A program made the position numbers and the translations under genes. A DNA stretch of 36,330 bases from the NCBI GenBank assembly GCA_040758635.1, contig JBFLVI010000020.1:1-36330 (forward strand), read 5' to 3'. This stretch comes from Yes71-27 sp040758635. GTDB taxonomy: Bacteria; Bacillota; Desulfotomaculia; Desulfotomaculales; Ammonificaceae. Of this stretch, positions 7,076 to 15,137 are shown in pieces (positions within the stretch are counted from its first letter, which is position 1; each line of letters starts with the position of its first letter). A model generated the notes under the pieces. That model ran no database searches, was not told the origin of the DNA, and was given only the letters and a program-made list of their open reading frames with translations.

Positions 7076-7741
7076 TTGGCCTTAACAAAACGGCGCAAGG
7101 ATTTTCTCGCGGCGGTACTCGAGATGTACGAGCAGCGGCCGCGACCGGTGCATTACAGCGACGTAGCCCAGGTGCTCAAAGTAAGCCGCTGGACGGCGTA
7201 CGATATTCTGCGCGAGCTTGAACTCGACGGTTATCTGGAAGCGGTTTACGGACCGGGCAGAGAGAAGCGGGGTCCGGGCCGGAACCAGGTGTTTTACCGG
7301 CCGACTCTAAAAAGGGAGGAGTTCAAGACGGGTACGGAGGACTGGCTGGTACTGCGGGCGCGCTTGCTGGCATTGCTGGGAGAGAAGAAGCGGGCGGCAA
7401 GGGAAAAGGTGGCGGAGCTTCTTCATGAGCTGCCGGAGATTCAGGGCCGGCTGGCAAAAAGCGCTTACAACCTCACGGTATTGATTGCCCACCTGGGAGA
7501 AATCGGCGGGCGCGGCCGGCGCGCCCTGGCCGAGATGATCAGCCGGGCGCGGCATCCCGAGCAGGGTTTGAGCCTCTTTGCCGGTGCGGCCATCGGCAGC
7601 CTGCTCCGGGTACGGGGTGTGATCTCCGGGCCCGTGGAGGAGTGCGTTAAACGGTTGCAAGCTCATCTCAACGAGTTGGAGCCGGGCGAGGCCAGCTCAC
7701 TGGCCAGTTTCTTAAAGGAGGGACTCGAACGGTCAGTTTAG
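7076..7741 (+). CDS. Winged-helix DNA-binding regulator paired with radical SAM enzyme
   Basis: The 221-residue protein has an N-terminal winged helix (about residues 1-65): HYSDVAQVLKVSRWTAYDILRELELDGYLEAVY is a helix-turn-helix and wing, followed by a basic GPGREKRGPGRN loop. The remainder is helical and contains a Gly/Ala-rich segment (SLFAGAAIGSLLRVRGVISG) that could be a ligand-binding or membrane-facing helix. I assign no family beyond wHTH. The TTG start at 7076 is chosen because GGGGGGG (7064-7071) lies at the right distance; the open frame extends to 7037 through a low-complexity T/G stretch. It lies 128 bp upstream of a radical SAM gene in the same direction and may control it. Confidence 0.75.
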   Translation: MALTKRRKDFLAAVLEMYEQRPRPVHYSDVAQVLKVSRWTAYDILRELELDGYLEAVYGPGREKRGPGRNQVFYRPTLKREEFKTGTEDWLVLRARLLALLGEKKRAAREKVAELLHELPEIQGRLAKSAYNLTVLIAHLGEIGGRGRRALAEMISRARHPEQGLSLFAGAAIGSLLRVRGVISGPVEECVKRLQAHLNELEPGEASSLASFLKEGLERSV

Positions 7742-7869
7742 GTTTGGGGGTGGGAGGAAGGATGCACACGGAGGTAACAGTGCGGTTTGGGTAACGATGG
7801 AGGATTTGGGGCGAGAAGAGAAGGTTGGCCGATGCGATACTTGAAATGACACCATAAGGAGGGGGATTT

Positions 7870-9258
7870 ATGGCACACGTCTTACCTAATTTCGACTTTG
7901 CCAAGCGCTTTGTCGAGGAACAGGTGCTCCGGCAAATGCTCGGATATGTTGACCGGAATCCCGCGGAAAACCTTCCAAAGATCCTCAATCTGTCAAAGAA
8001 ATTAGCGAAAAAGCCGCATCACCAGCAGCACGCGTTGAAGATTCTGGACTGGTATGAAAACAATCCGGCGGGACGGGCCTACATCAACCGTCTTTTCGAG
8101 CGGACGCACCCGAACGTGAAGCGCCGGCTTGTGTACAACTGGTTTGTCAACGCGATGCTCCTGGGCATTCCGCGCCAGCAGGAACTTTCGGAGAAGCTCG
8201 GGGTGCATATCCCGAACTTCTTCCTGGTTGACCCTACCAGCGACTGCAACCTGCGGTGCGAAGGTTGCTGGGCGGGGCTGTATTCCAAGCACGATACACT
8301 TGATTTTGAAACGCTTGACCGGCTGCTGACCGAAGCAAAGGAACTTGGTATATACTGGGTGGTAATGTCGGGCGGAGAGCCGTTCAAGTACCCGCACCTG
8401 CTTCGTCTGGCAGAAAAGCACCCGGACATGGCCTTTATGCTTTACACCAACGGCACGCTGATCACGGAACAAGTGGCCGACGCGATCGTGGAGCTCGGTA
8501 ACCTTTCGCCGGCGATAAGCCTCGAGGGATGGCGGGAGCGGACCGACGCGCGGCGCGGCAAGGGAGTATTCGACCGGATCATGAAGGCTATGGACGCCCT
8601 CCGGGAGCGGGGCGCCGTCTTCGGCATTTCGATCACGATTACGAAGTACAACGTCGAGGAGGTCACGAGCGACGAGTTCATTGACTTCCTCATTGACAAG
8701 GGAGCAATCTACGGCTGGACCTTCCACTACGTTCCGGTCGGCCGGAATCCCAACCTGGACCTGATGGTGACGCCGGAGCAGCGCGCCTACCTGGCGGAGC
8801 GGATTCCTTACATCCGGACGCACAAGCCGATCCAGATCGCCGATTTCTGGAACGACGGCGAACTTACTCACGGCTGCATCGCTGGCGGCCGGATGTACTT
8901 CCACATTGCGGCGAGCGGCGACGTGGAACCCTGCGCCTTCGCGCATTTCGCCGTGGACAACATCAAGGGAAAGAGCTTGATCGAGGTACTAAAAAATCCG
9001 GTGTTTGCGGCGTTCCAGAAGCGGCAGCCGTTCCACGACAACTTCTTGCGGCCCTGCCCGATCATTGACGTGCCGCAGGCCTTAAGGGAGATTGTGGCAG
9101 AGACCGGTGCCCGGCCTACCCATGCCGGGGCGGACTCCGTTCTTACCGGAACAATCGCTTCCTACCTCGACCGGCGCGCTGCGGAGTGGGGTAAGGTAGC
9201 AGATGAAATCTGGGCCCGGAAGCACGGGCTCCGGAAGGAAGCTGTCCGGGCCCGCTGA
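7870..9258 (+). CDS. Radical SAM/SPASM-like protein of unknown substrate
   Basis: The 462-residue protein has a helical N-terminal domain of about 115 residues, then a radical SAM core with the cluster motif C126, C130, C133 (CNLRCEGCWAG) and the SAM-binding GGE at 168-170. The C-terminal region carries C336, C355 and C396 (HGCIAGGRMYF, DVEPCAF, RPCPI) in a SPASM/twitch-like pattern, suggesting an auxiliary cluster. This outline is seen in uncharacterised radical SAM proteins of anaerobic Firmicutes and archaea. The ATG has AAGGAGGGGG upstream. It follows a wHTH gene and ends at a strong terminator. No peptide substrate gene is visible nearby, so a RiPP role is not supported; modification of a lipid or other metabolite is possible but unproven. 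Confidence 0.85.
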   Translation: MAHVLPNFDFAKRFVEEQVLRQMLGYVDRNPAENLPKILNLSKKLAKKPHHQQHALKILDWYENNPAGRAYINRLFERTHPNVKRRLVYNWFVNAMLLGIPRQQELSEKLGVHIPNFFLVDPTSDCNLRCEGCWAGLYSKHDTLDFETLDRLLTEAKELGIYWVVMSGGEPFKYPHLLRLAEKHPDMAFMLYTNGTLITEQVADAIVELGNLSPAISLEGWRERTDARRGKGVFDRIMKAMDALRERGAVFGISITITKYNVEEVTSDEFIDFLIDKGAIYGWTFHYVPVGRNPNLDLMVTPEQRAYLAERIPYIRTHKPIQIADFWNDGELTHGCIAGGRMYFHIAASGDVEPCAFAHFAVDNIKGKSLIEVLKNPVFAAFQKRQPFHDNFLRPCPIIDVPQALREIVAETGARPTHAGADSVLTGTIASYLDRRAAEWGKVADEIWARKHGLRKEAVRAR

Positions 9259-9282
9259 GCCGGCCAAACGGGTACCAAAAAT

Positions 9283-9317
9283 AAAAAACCGCCGTGTGTT
9301 GAACGCGGCGGTTTTTT
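9283..9317. terminator. Bidirectional terminator between radical SAM gene and fmdB
   Basis: AAAAAACCGCCG pairs with CGGCGGTTTTTT around an 11-base loop. A and T runs on both sides let it serve the convergent genes on either strand. Confidence 0.93.
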
Positions 9318-9332
9318 AACTTGTGTTCTTTA

Positions 9333-9545
9333 TTAATGGCAGCTTGAACAGCTCGAAGCCTTGCAGGTGGTGCAGGAGGCACCCTTGCCCCCTTCGACGC
9401 CGCGGGTGGCGAAGGAAGAAAGGAGTTTTTCGGGGTTTGGAGTATTGCAGGCCGGACAGGAAAGGTTTTCTCCTGTTTCGCCGACCGGACATAGCCTTTC
9501 AAAGCGCTGGTTGCATGCTTTGCAGCGGAATTCATAAATGGGCAT
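9333..9545 (-). CDS. FmdB family zinc ribbon protein
   Basis: Small 70-residue protein with the FmdB signature MPIYEFRCKACNQRF and a second CPAC pair, forming a zinc ribbon in the first 40 residues. The tail is rich in cysteine and serine (CTTCKASSCSSCH), as in many members. Members are described as putative regulatory proteins; the exact function is not known. The ATG at 9545 has AGGAG upstream on the minus strand; the frame is open further upstream but that part is not coding. It converges on the radical SAM gene through a shared terminator and diverges from the beta-CASP nuclease gene. Confidence 0.88.
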   Translation of the reverse strand: MPIYEFRCKACNQRFERLCPVGETGENLSCPACNTPNPEKLLSSFATRGVEGGKGASCTTCKASSCSSCH

Positions 9546-9583
9546 GGGAGCTCTCCTTTCGTTTTTAATCTGCGTCAACTAAA

Positions 9584-9613
9584 AGCTTAACGGGAAACGC
9601 GGTCTCTTGTCAA
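9584..9613 (-). promoter_or_regulatory. Possible promoter of the fmdB gene
   Basis: On the minus strand TTGACA (9613-9608) is followed after 17-18 bp by TTAAGC/TAAGCT. The -35 is perfect, the -10 poor. Confidence 0.3.
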
Positions 9614-9692
9614 TAACGGTCCACGGTTCGACAGGATTTTGGACGCGGGCAGAGAATAAAGTTCAGTATAAAGCGCGCGGGAGAGTAAAGAA

Positions 9693-11216
9693 ATGCGATT
9701 GAGTTTTTACGGCGCCACCCGGATCGTGACGGGGTCCTGTTTTCTGGTCGAGACCGGGGGGCTTCGGGTTCTTGTTGACTGCGGCCTCTTCCAGGGTGCC
9801 CGGGAAATCCGGGAACTCAGCTTCAAACCTTTTCCGTTTGTGCCGGCCTCCGTCGACTACCTTTTGCTGACGCACGCCCATATTGACCATTCCGGACTGA
9901 TTCCGCGCCTGTGCAGGGAGGGCTTCCAAGGCAAGATCCTGGCCACGAAGCCAACCGTTGACTTGATGGGGGTCCTTTTGCCGGATGCGGCGCACGTTCA
10001 GGAAATGGAGGCGGAACAGAAGAGCAGGAAGGCCAGGCGTGCCGGCAGGCCGGTCGTTCCTCCGCTTTATACCCTGACGGATGCCCAGGAAAGCCTGCAT
10101 TTCTTTGAGGGTGTTGATTACGGTACGGAGCTGTCTCTTGCGCCGCACGTGTCCGCCACCTTTTTTGACGCCGGGCACATCCTGGGAGCGGCGATGGTGC
10201 TCTTGACGGTTACAGAAAACGGGTTTTCCTTCCGCCTGCTTTTTACGGGGGATATCGGACGGCCGGGACAGCGGTTCGTTAAGGACCCGGCGGTGGTGGA
10301 GGCGGCCGATTACGTGGTCATCGAGTCCACATACGGCAACAGGATTCACCAGGACGTTGACGAGAAGGCGGTACTGCACGACGTGCTCTGGCGTACCTAC
10401 CGGCGGGGGGGCAACTTGATCATTCCGGCCTTTGCCGTGGAGCGTACGCAGGACCTGCTTTACGACCTCAGCGAGCTTTACCATGCCGGCAAACTCCCTC
10501 CCGTGAAGATTGTTATTGACAGTCCGCTGGCGGCGGCAGTGACCGACATCTTCACCCGGCACCCGGAATACTATGACAGAGAAACCCGCTTCCTGATCAG
10601 GTGCGGGCAGGACCCGTTAAACTCCGAATGCATTAATTTTTCCATTACCACCGAGGAATCCCAGGCCCTGAATGCCATCCAGAGCGGCTTGGTGATTATT
10701 TCGGCGAGCGGGATGTGCGAAGCGGGACGAATCCGCCACCACCTGAAACACAATCTCTGGCGGCCGGAGTGCACGGTGTTGTTTGTGGGGTACCAGGCCG
10801 AGGGGACGCTCGGCCGCCACATCCTCGACGGCGATAAGATGGTGACGATTTTCGGAGAAGAAATCGCCGTTAATGCCGAAATTGTAGAGCTTCCGGGTTA
10901 TTCGGCCCACGCCGACCAGCCGGCGCTCCTCAACTGGTTGAACGGCATTCAAAAGAGACCCCGGCAGGTCTTCGTGGTTCACGGCGAGGCGGAGGCGGCG
11001 GAGATGCTCCGGAGTAAGATCGAGAGCGAGTTGGGGTTGAGCGCCGTGGTGCCGGACTACGGTTCATCCTGGACGCTGGGGGCGGACGTCCAGGCCGCCG
11101 TACTTCTTGACGCGTACCGGCGGCTCGGCGAGCGGCTGCAGGAGTTTTTGCGCCGGGCAGCCCCGGCCGAAATTGACGCCGTCGCCAGGCAACTGGAAGA
11201 AATCGCGGGCCGGTAA
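9693..11216 (+). CDS. Beta-CASP family metallo-beta-lactamase ribonuclease/exonuclease
   Basis: The 507-residue protein has a metallo-beta-lactamase core with the metal motif HAHIDH at residues 61-66, GDIGR later in the core, and the beta-CASP insertion (VIESTYGNRIHQD, then IPAFAVERTQ). It ends with SASGMCEAGRIRHHLKHNL and an RNA-specificity segment (LPGYSAHADQ, VVHGEAEA). This arrangement is that of YSH1/CPSF-type RNA-processing nucleases found in bacteria and archaea, distinct from RNase J. It probably acts on RNA ends in the cytoplasm. ATG with GGGAGAG upstream. It stands alone, diverging from the fmdB gene. Metal ligands all appear present. Confidence 0.9.
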   Translation: MRLSFYGATRIVTGSCFLVETGGLRVLVDCGLFQGAREIRELSFKPFPFVPASVDYLLLTHAHIDHSGLIPRLCREGFQGKILATKPTVDLMGVLLPDAAHVQEMEAEQKSRKARRAGRPVVPPLYTLTDAQESLHFFEGVDYGTELSLAPHVSATFFDAGHILGAAMVLLTVTENGFSFRLLFTGDIGRPGQRFVKDPAVVEAADYVVIESTYGNRIHQDVDEKAVLHDVLWRTYRRGGNLIIPAFAVERTQDLLYDLSELYHAGKLPPVKIVIDSPLAAAVTDIFTRHPEYYDRETRFLIRCGQDPLNSECINFSITTEESQALNAIQSGLVIISASGMCEAGRIRHHLKHNLWRPECTVLFVGYQAEGTLGRHILDGDKMVTIFGEEIAVNAEIVELPGYSAHADQPALLNWLNGIQKRPRQVFVVHGEAEAAEMLRSKIESELGLSAVVPDYGSSWTLGADVQAAVLLDAYRRLGERLQEFLRRAAPAEIDAVARQLEEIAGR

Positions 11217-11264
11217 AAGCCGCTCGAAGCCCTTGCAGTCTGACGGGGGACGGGCGGTTGATGG

Positions 11265-11270
11265 TATAAT
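11265..11270 (+). promoter_or_regulatory. Extended -10 promoter before pgeF
   Basis: TATAAT preceded by TGG, making an extended -10 (TGNTATAAT). No good -35 is evident at the usual distance. It would drive pgeF and the closely following phoPR. Confidence 0.5.
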
Positions 11271-11325
11271 ATAGTGGTTAAAAGGCTTGTAAAGGGGAGC
11301 AGGTAAGGTAAACGGGGATTTCGCC

Positions 11326-12126
11326 TTGAATGATTATCGGGGGGTGCAGTTGTTTCAGACGGCGCTCCTGGATTTCCCGTGGCTGCAGCACGGCTTCAGC
11401 ACGCGCCTGGGCGGTGTGAGCGAAGGGGTGTACGCCACCCTGAACCTTGGTTTCAGGGTAGGGGATCTGCCGGAGCGGGTGGCGGTAAACAGGAAACGCC
11501 TGGCGGAAGCGCTCGGGTACGATCCGGAAAGGGCGGTCGCGGGACAGCAGGTCCACGGGGACGAGGTGGTTCCGGTAACCGCCCGCGAGGCCGGAGCGGG
11601 GGCGCTTGAGCAGGGAACTGCTCTTCCGGCGACCGACGGCCTGGTCACAAGTACGCCGGGTTTGGCGTTGCTGGCCTTCTTTGCAGATTGCGTCCCGGTG
11701 GTTCTCGCCGACACCCGGAGGCGGGCAGTGGGGGTCGCACACGCCGGCTGGCGGGGAACGCTGAAGCTCATCGCGGGAAAGGCGCTTGCCCGGATGTCCA
11801 TGGTCTTTAACGCAAACCCGGCCGAATGCGTAGCGGTGCTTGGTCCGGCAATCGGTCCTTGCTGTTACACAGTCGGTGGGCAGGTGGCGGAGGCGTTTGC
11901 TCACTGGGGCGACAGGGTCGTCCGGCGGGACGGCGGCGTCTGGCGGGTTGACCTCTGGGAGGCCAACCGCCGGATCCTTGTGGCCGCAGGTGTCCCGGAC
12001 GGGAATATCGGAGTGGTGAGGGTCTGTACCGCCTGTCATCCGGAACTGATGTTCTCCCACCGGCGGAACGGCGGGAAAACGGGCAGAATGGCGGCTGTGG
12101 CGGCCATCCGGCCAAAGGAGCTTTAG
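11326..12126 (+). CDS. pgeF: Peptidoglycan editing factor PgeF (YlmD, DUF152/laccase-domain)
   Basis: Cytoplasmic hydrolase of the PgeF/YlmD family, which removes wrongly built muropeptide precursors. The 266-residue protein has the family's zinc triad: H77 in GQQVHGDE, C122 in FADCVPVV and H139 in VAHAGWRGT. GPAIGPCCY and FSHRRNGGKTGR complete the signature. The start is taken as TTG at 11326, 8 nt after GGGG; no in-frame ATG is available. It is the ylmD position of the sigG-ileS cluster, but its usual neighbour ylmE (yggS) is displaced by four phosphate genes. phoP begins three bases after its stop, so the two are co-transcribed. Confidence 0.95.
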   Translation: MNDYRGVQLFQTALLDFPWLQHGFSTRLGGVSEGVYATLNLGFRVGDLPERVAVNRKRLAEALGYDPERAVAGQQVHGDEVVPVTAREAGAGALEQGTALPATDGLVTSTPGLALLAFFADCVPVVLADTRRRAVGVAHAGWRGTLKLIAGKALARMSMVFNANPAECVAVLGPAIGPCCYTVGGQVAEAFAHWGDRVVRRDGGVWRVDLWEANRRILVAAGVPDGNIGVVRVCTACHPELMFSHRRNGGKTGRMAAVAAIRPKEL

Positions 12127-12129
12127 GAG

Positions 12130-12822
12130 ATGCCGCTGGTTTTGGTTGTGGACGACGAGGAGCACATCCGGACGCTGCTGCGTTTTTCGCTGGAGCGCGA
12201 GGGCTTTCAGGTTGTCACCGCGGGAGACGGAGCCGAGGGCCTCAAACTTGCCCGGACCCGCCGCCCGGATTTAATCATCCTGGACGTAATGCTGCCCGAA
12301 AAGAGCGGTCTGGAGTTCTGCAAGGCCGTACGGGCGGATCAGGAACTCCAGGAAATACCCGTGATCATGTTGAGTGCGCGCGGGACGGAAATGGACAGGG
12401 TGCTCGGGCTGGAAACCGGGGCCGACGATTACGTGACCAAGCCCTTCAGCGTCCGGGAGCTTGTGGCCCGGGTGCGTGCGCATTTACGCCGCAAGCCTCC
12501 GTCAGAAGAAAAGAGCAGGCTGGTATTTGGCGAACTGGTGATTGACCGGGAGCGCCTGAGCGTTTCGTGGGGCGAGAGCCGCCAGACCCTTACGCCCAAG
12601 GAGTTCGAGTTGCTTTACTTTTTAGCTTCCCACCCGGGCCGGGTCTTCTCACGGGAGCATCTCCTGGATAAGATTTGGGGGTTTGATTTTCCCGGCGGCT
12701 CCCGGACCGTGGACGTACACATCCGGTACATCCGGCACAAACTCGAGCAGTTGCCCGGCGCCCCACCTTTAATCGAGACGGTGCGGGGCGTGGGGTACCG
12801 CTTTCGGGAGCGGTTAGAATGA
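12130..12822 (+). CDS. phoP: Phosphate response regulator PhoP/PhoB-type
   Basis: OmpR-family response regulator of 230 residues. The receiver domain (1-120) has the acidic pair D8-D9, phospho-acceptor D52 (IILDVMLPE) and K104 (YVTKPF). The C-terminal winged helix follows (LTPKEFELLYFLASHPGRVFSREHLL, then GGSRTVDVHIRYIRHKLE). The adjoining PhoR-like kinase, pstB and phoU identify it as the phosphate regulator. An excellent PhoP-box array lies in front of pstB, which it should bind. It starts three bases after pgeF and overlaps phoR by four (ATGA), so all three are translationally linked. The gene itself has no separate PhoP box. Confidence 0.93.
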   Translation: MPLVLVVDDEEHIRTLLRFSLEREGFQVVTAGDGAEGLKLARTRRPDLIILDVMLPEKSGLEFCKAVRADQELQEIPVIMLSARGTEMDRVLGLETGADDYVTKPFSVRELVARVRAHLRRKPPSEEKSRLVFGELVIDRERLSVSWGESRQTLTPKEFELLYFLASHPGRVFSREHLLDKIWGFDFPGGSRTVDVHIRYIRHKLEQLPGAPPLIETVRGVGYRFRERLE

Positions 12823-14168
12823 TCAGAACGATCCAGGGGCGGATCTGCATCTGTCTATGTCTGGTTTTCTTGGCTTTCGCCCTTTTCTGCTGCTTGCTCT
12901 ACCACGGCCGGTCGCACCTGGTGACCGCACTCCTCAGCGGCGCCCTGGTGGCCGCTCTTGTCTGGCGGTTGATCAACCGTCAGGTCATCGGACCGCTGCG
13001 GAACCTGGTTTCCGTGGCCGAGGAGTTGACCCGCTTTGAAGAGGAGAAGCGCCCGGTGCCGGCCGACGAGATCGGCCGGCTGACTTCGAGTGTCAACCTG
13101 CTTGCCGGGCAGTTGAAAGAGACGTTCAACGTCTTGCGGCGGGAAAAGGTCTGGATGGAGGCCATTCTGGCGAGTCTGAACGAGGTGGTGCTCGCGCTGG
13201 ATGCTTCGGGGAGGGTGCTGCTGACGAACCTTCCTCTCCTCAACTTTTTCGGCGTCGACCCGGCCGAAGCCCAAGGCAAGAACATCCTTGAGGTGATCCG
13301 CCACCACGAGTTGGAAAAGCTGGTGCACCAGGTTCTGGCCACCGGTACGGCCGTGCGGCAGGAACTGAAGTTCCTGACCCCGCAGCTGCGAACCTTCACC
13401 GCACGCCTCACGCCGATCACGACCCCGGAGGGTCCCGGGGTGGTGGTGGTTTTGCGGGATGTAACCGAGCAGAGGCGCCTGGAGCAACTCCGGAGCGAGT
13501 TTGTCGCCAACGTCTCGCACGAACTGCGGACCCCGCTGACCGCCATCCGGGGGTTTGTGGAAACGCTGCGGGACGGTGCCATCGAAGACCCGGCCGCGGC
13601 AGGCGAGTTTCTCAAAATCATCGAATCCGAAACCGGGCGCCTCGAGAAACTGGTGGAGGATCTGCTCGACCTCTCACGCCTGGAGGACCGCCGGACCGTC
13701 CTTGTGCGGCAGGAGGTCAGGCTTAGCGAGGTGGTGACGAGAGTCCTGCCGGTCTTTGAAAAGCGGGCGCGGGAGCAGGGGTTGAAGCTGCTGGTGGATG
13801 TCCCCCCGGGCCTGCCGGCGGTCCTTGGCGACCCCGAGCTCCTGGGTCAGGTTTTTGCAAACCTCATCGACAACGCCCTGAAGTTTACACCCGCGGGCGA
13901 AGTCCGGCTGAGGGCCGTTGCTTCCCCGGGCTGGATCCGGGTGGACGTCGAGGATACCGGTATCGGCATCCCCAAAGACAGTCTGCCGCGCATTTTTGAA
14001 CGCTTCTACCGGGTGGACAAGGCGCGTTCACGCGCCTCGGGCGGCACGGGGCTGGGCCTGGCCATCGTGAAGCACATTGTCGAAGCTCACGGCGGAAAGG
14101 TGAGCGTGGATAGCGAACTGGGTAAAGGAAGCCGCTTCTCTTTTTATCTGCCGGTAATAGAGGTTTAA
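12819..14168 (+). CDS. phoR: Phosphate sensor histidine kinase PhoR-type
   Basis: The 449-residue kinase has two short membrane helices near the N-terminus (about 9-28 and 34-50) joined by only a few residues, so there is no extracellular sensor domain. A HAMP-like linker (about 50-105) and a PAS domain (about 110-215) follow. The dimerisation helix carries the phospho-acceptor H234 (NVSHELRTPLTAIRG). The ATPase domain shows NLIDNALKFTP, VEDTGIGIPKDSLPRIFERFYR and GGTGLGLAIVKHIVEAHGG. Lack of an outside domain fits the idea that PhoR senses phosphate through the transporter and PhoU or an internal signal. ATGA overlap with phoP. Its stop codon lies within the first hexamer of the PhoP box for pstB. 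Confidence 0.93.
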   Translation: MIRTIQGRICICLCLVFLAFALFCCLLYHGRSHLVTALLSGALVAALVWRLINRQVIGPLRNLVSVAEELTRFEEEKRPVPADEIGRLTSSVNLLAGQLKETFNVLRREKVWMEAILASLNEVVLALDASGRVLLTNLPLLNFFGVDPAEAQGKNILEVIRHHELEKLVHQVLATGTAVRQELKFLTPQLRTFTARLTPITTPEGPGVVVVLRDVTEQRRLEQLRSEFVANVSHELRTPLTAIRGFVETLRDGAIEDPAAAGEFLKIIESETGRLEKLVEDLLDLSRLEDRRTVLVRQEVRLSEVVTRVLPVFEKRAREQGLKLLVDVPPGLPAVLGDPELLGQVFANLIDNALKFTPAGEVRLRAVASPGWIRVDVEDTGIGIPKDSLPRIFERFYRVDKARSRASGGTGLGLAIVKHIVEAHGGKVSVDSELGKGSRFSFYLPVIEV

Positions 14169-14218
14169 CACTGGCTTAATAAACACTTAACAATGGTTTA
14201 ACACGTAAATGCTAAAAT
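14165..14218 (+). promoter_or_regulatory. PhoP box: four phased hexamers, with -10 of pstB promoter
   Basis: TTAACA (14165), TTAATA (14176), TTAACA (14187) and TTAACA (14198) repeat at an exact 11-bp period, each separated by 5 nt. This is the direct-repeat PhoP-binding pattern of Firmicutes. TAAAAT at 14213-14218 follows after 9 nt and can serve as -10, placing the repeats from about -60 to -22, the activator position. The first repeat overlaps the phoR stop codon. No -35 match is needed for an activated promoter of this type. Confidence 0.9.
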
Positions 14219-14256
14219 ACTATGACCTGCTTTGGGACATAGGAGAGATTTGGTTT

Positions 14257-15009
14257 ATGGTAAAGATTAAGGTCGAGAACTTAAATCTCTACTACCGGGA
14301 AGAACAGGCGCTCAAAGACATAAGCATCGACATCAGGGCCAACCAGATCACGGCCCTGATCGGGCCTTCCGGCTGCGGGAAAACCACTTTCCTCAGGGTG
14401 CTCAACCGGATGAATGATTTGATCGAGGGTGTACGTATTGAAGGGAAGGTTTTTCTTGACGGTGAAGACATATACGGTTCCCAAGTAGACGTCGTGGAGC
14501 TGCGCAAGCGGGTGGGAATGGTTTTTCAGCGCCCAAACCCCTTCCCGATGACAATTTACGATAACGTGGCCTTTGGTCCGCGGATTCACGGACTCAAGGA
14601 CAAACGCCGCCTTGACGAACTCGTGGAGACGAGCCTGCGGGGGGCGGCACTGTGGGAAGAGGTGCGGGACCGGCTTTACCACTCGGCGCTCGGTCTTTCA
14701 GGTGGCCAGCAGCAGCGGCTGTGCATCGCGCGGCTCCTGGCCGTGGAACCGGAGGTGGTGCTGATGGATGAGCCGACTTCAGCGCTCGACCCGGTTTCCA
14801 CCATGAAGATCGAGGAACTGCTGCAGGAGTTGAAAAAGAACTACACCATCGTGATCGTAACCCACAACATGCAGCAGGCGGCACGGGTTTCGGACACCAC
14901 GGCCTTTTTCCTGATGGGAGAACTGATCGAGTACGGGGAGACGGGCGTCATGTTCACCCGTCCCGTAGACAAGCGGACGGAGGATTATATCACCGGGCGG
15001 TTCGGTTAA
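14257..15009 (+). CDS. pstB: Phosphate ABC transporter ATP-binding protein PstB
   Basis: ATPase of the PstSCAB high-affinity phosphate importer, at the inner face of the membrane. The 250-residue protein has Walker A at G36-T44 (GPSGCGKTT), the PstB-typical RVGMVFQRPNPFPMTIYDNVAFG, the signature LSGGQQQR, Walker B VVLMDEPTSALDP and the H-loop VTHNMQQAARVSD. The ATG at 14257 gives the usual family start and has GGAGAG upstream; the frame is open to 14209 but begins inside the promoter. The gene is driven by the PhoP box. pstS, pstC and pstA are not next to it, which is unusual: phoU follows directly. The permease genes must lie elsewhere if the transporter works. Confidence 0.97.
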   Translation: MVKIKVENLNLYYREEQALKDISIDIRANQITALIGPSGCGKTTFLRVLNRMNDLIEGVRIEGKVFLDGEDIYGSQVDVVELRKRVGMVFQRPNPFPMTIYDNVAFGPRIHGLKDKRRLDELVETSLRGAALWEEVRDRLYHSALGLSGGQQQRLCIARLLAVEPEVVLMDEPTSALDPVSTMKIEELLQELKKNYTIVIVTHNMQQAARVSDTTAFFLMGELIEYGETGVMFTRPVDKRTEDYITGRFG

Positions 15010-15137
15010 AAAGCGGGTCTGTAGCCGGAAAAGGTTTTACGGGAGCGGTTTTTGTTGCTTTATACTTCTGTTTTTGCTAAACTTTAGTAAATCTCGGCGG
15101 ATACCACCGATAAATAAGCTTGAGGAGTGGTTAGAGC

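Noticed and set aside
7870..9258. RiPP (peptide) maturase with precursor
   Set aside because: No small precursor-like gene, RRE domain or exporter lies nearby. The only short frame upstream (near 7762) is about ten codons and unsupported.
9663..10562. Minus-strand frame of 299 codons over the beta-CASP gene
   Set aside because: Antisense shadow without motifs or ribosome site.
15112..15128. Imperfect palindrome around TCGGCGGATACCACCGA before phoU (near 15093-15112)
   Set aside because: Only six pairs with mismatches, and no known operator. Not strong enough to list.
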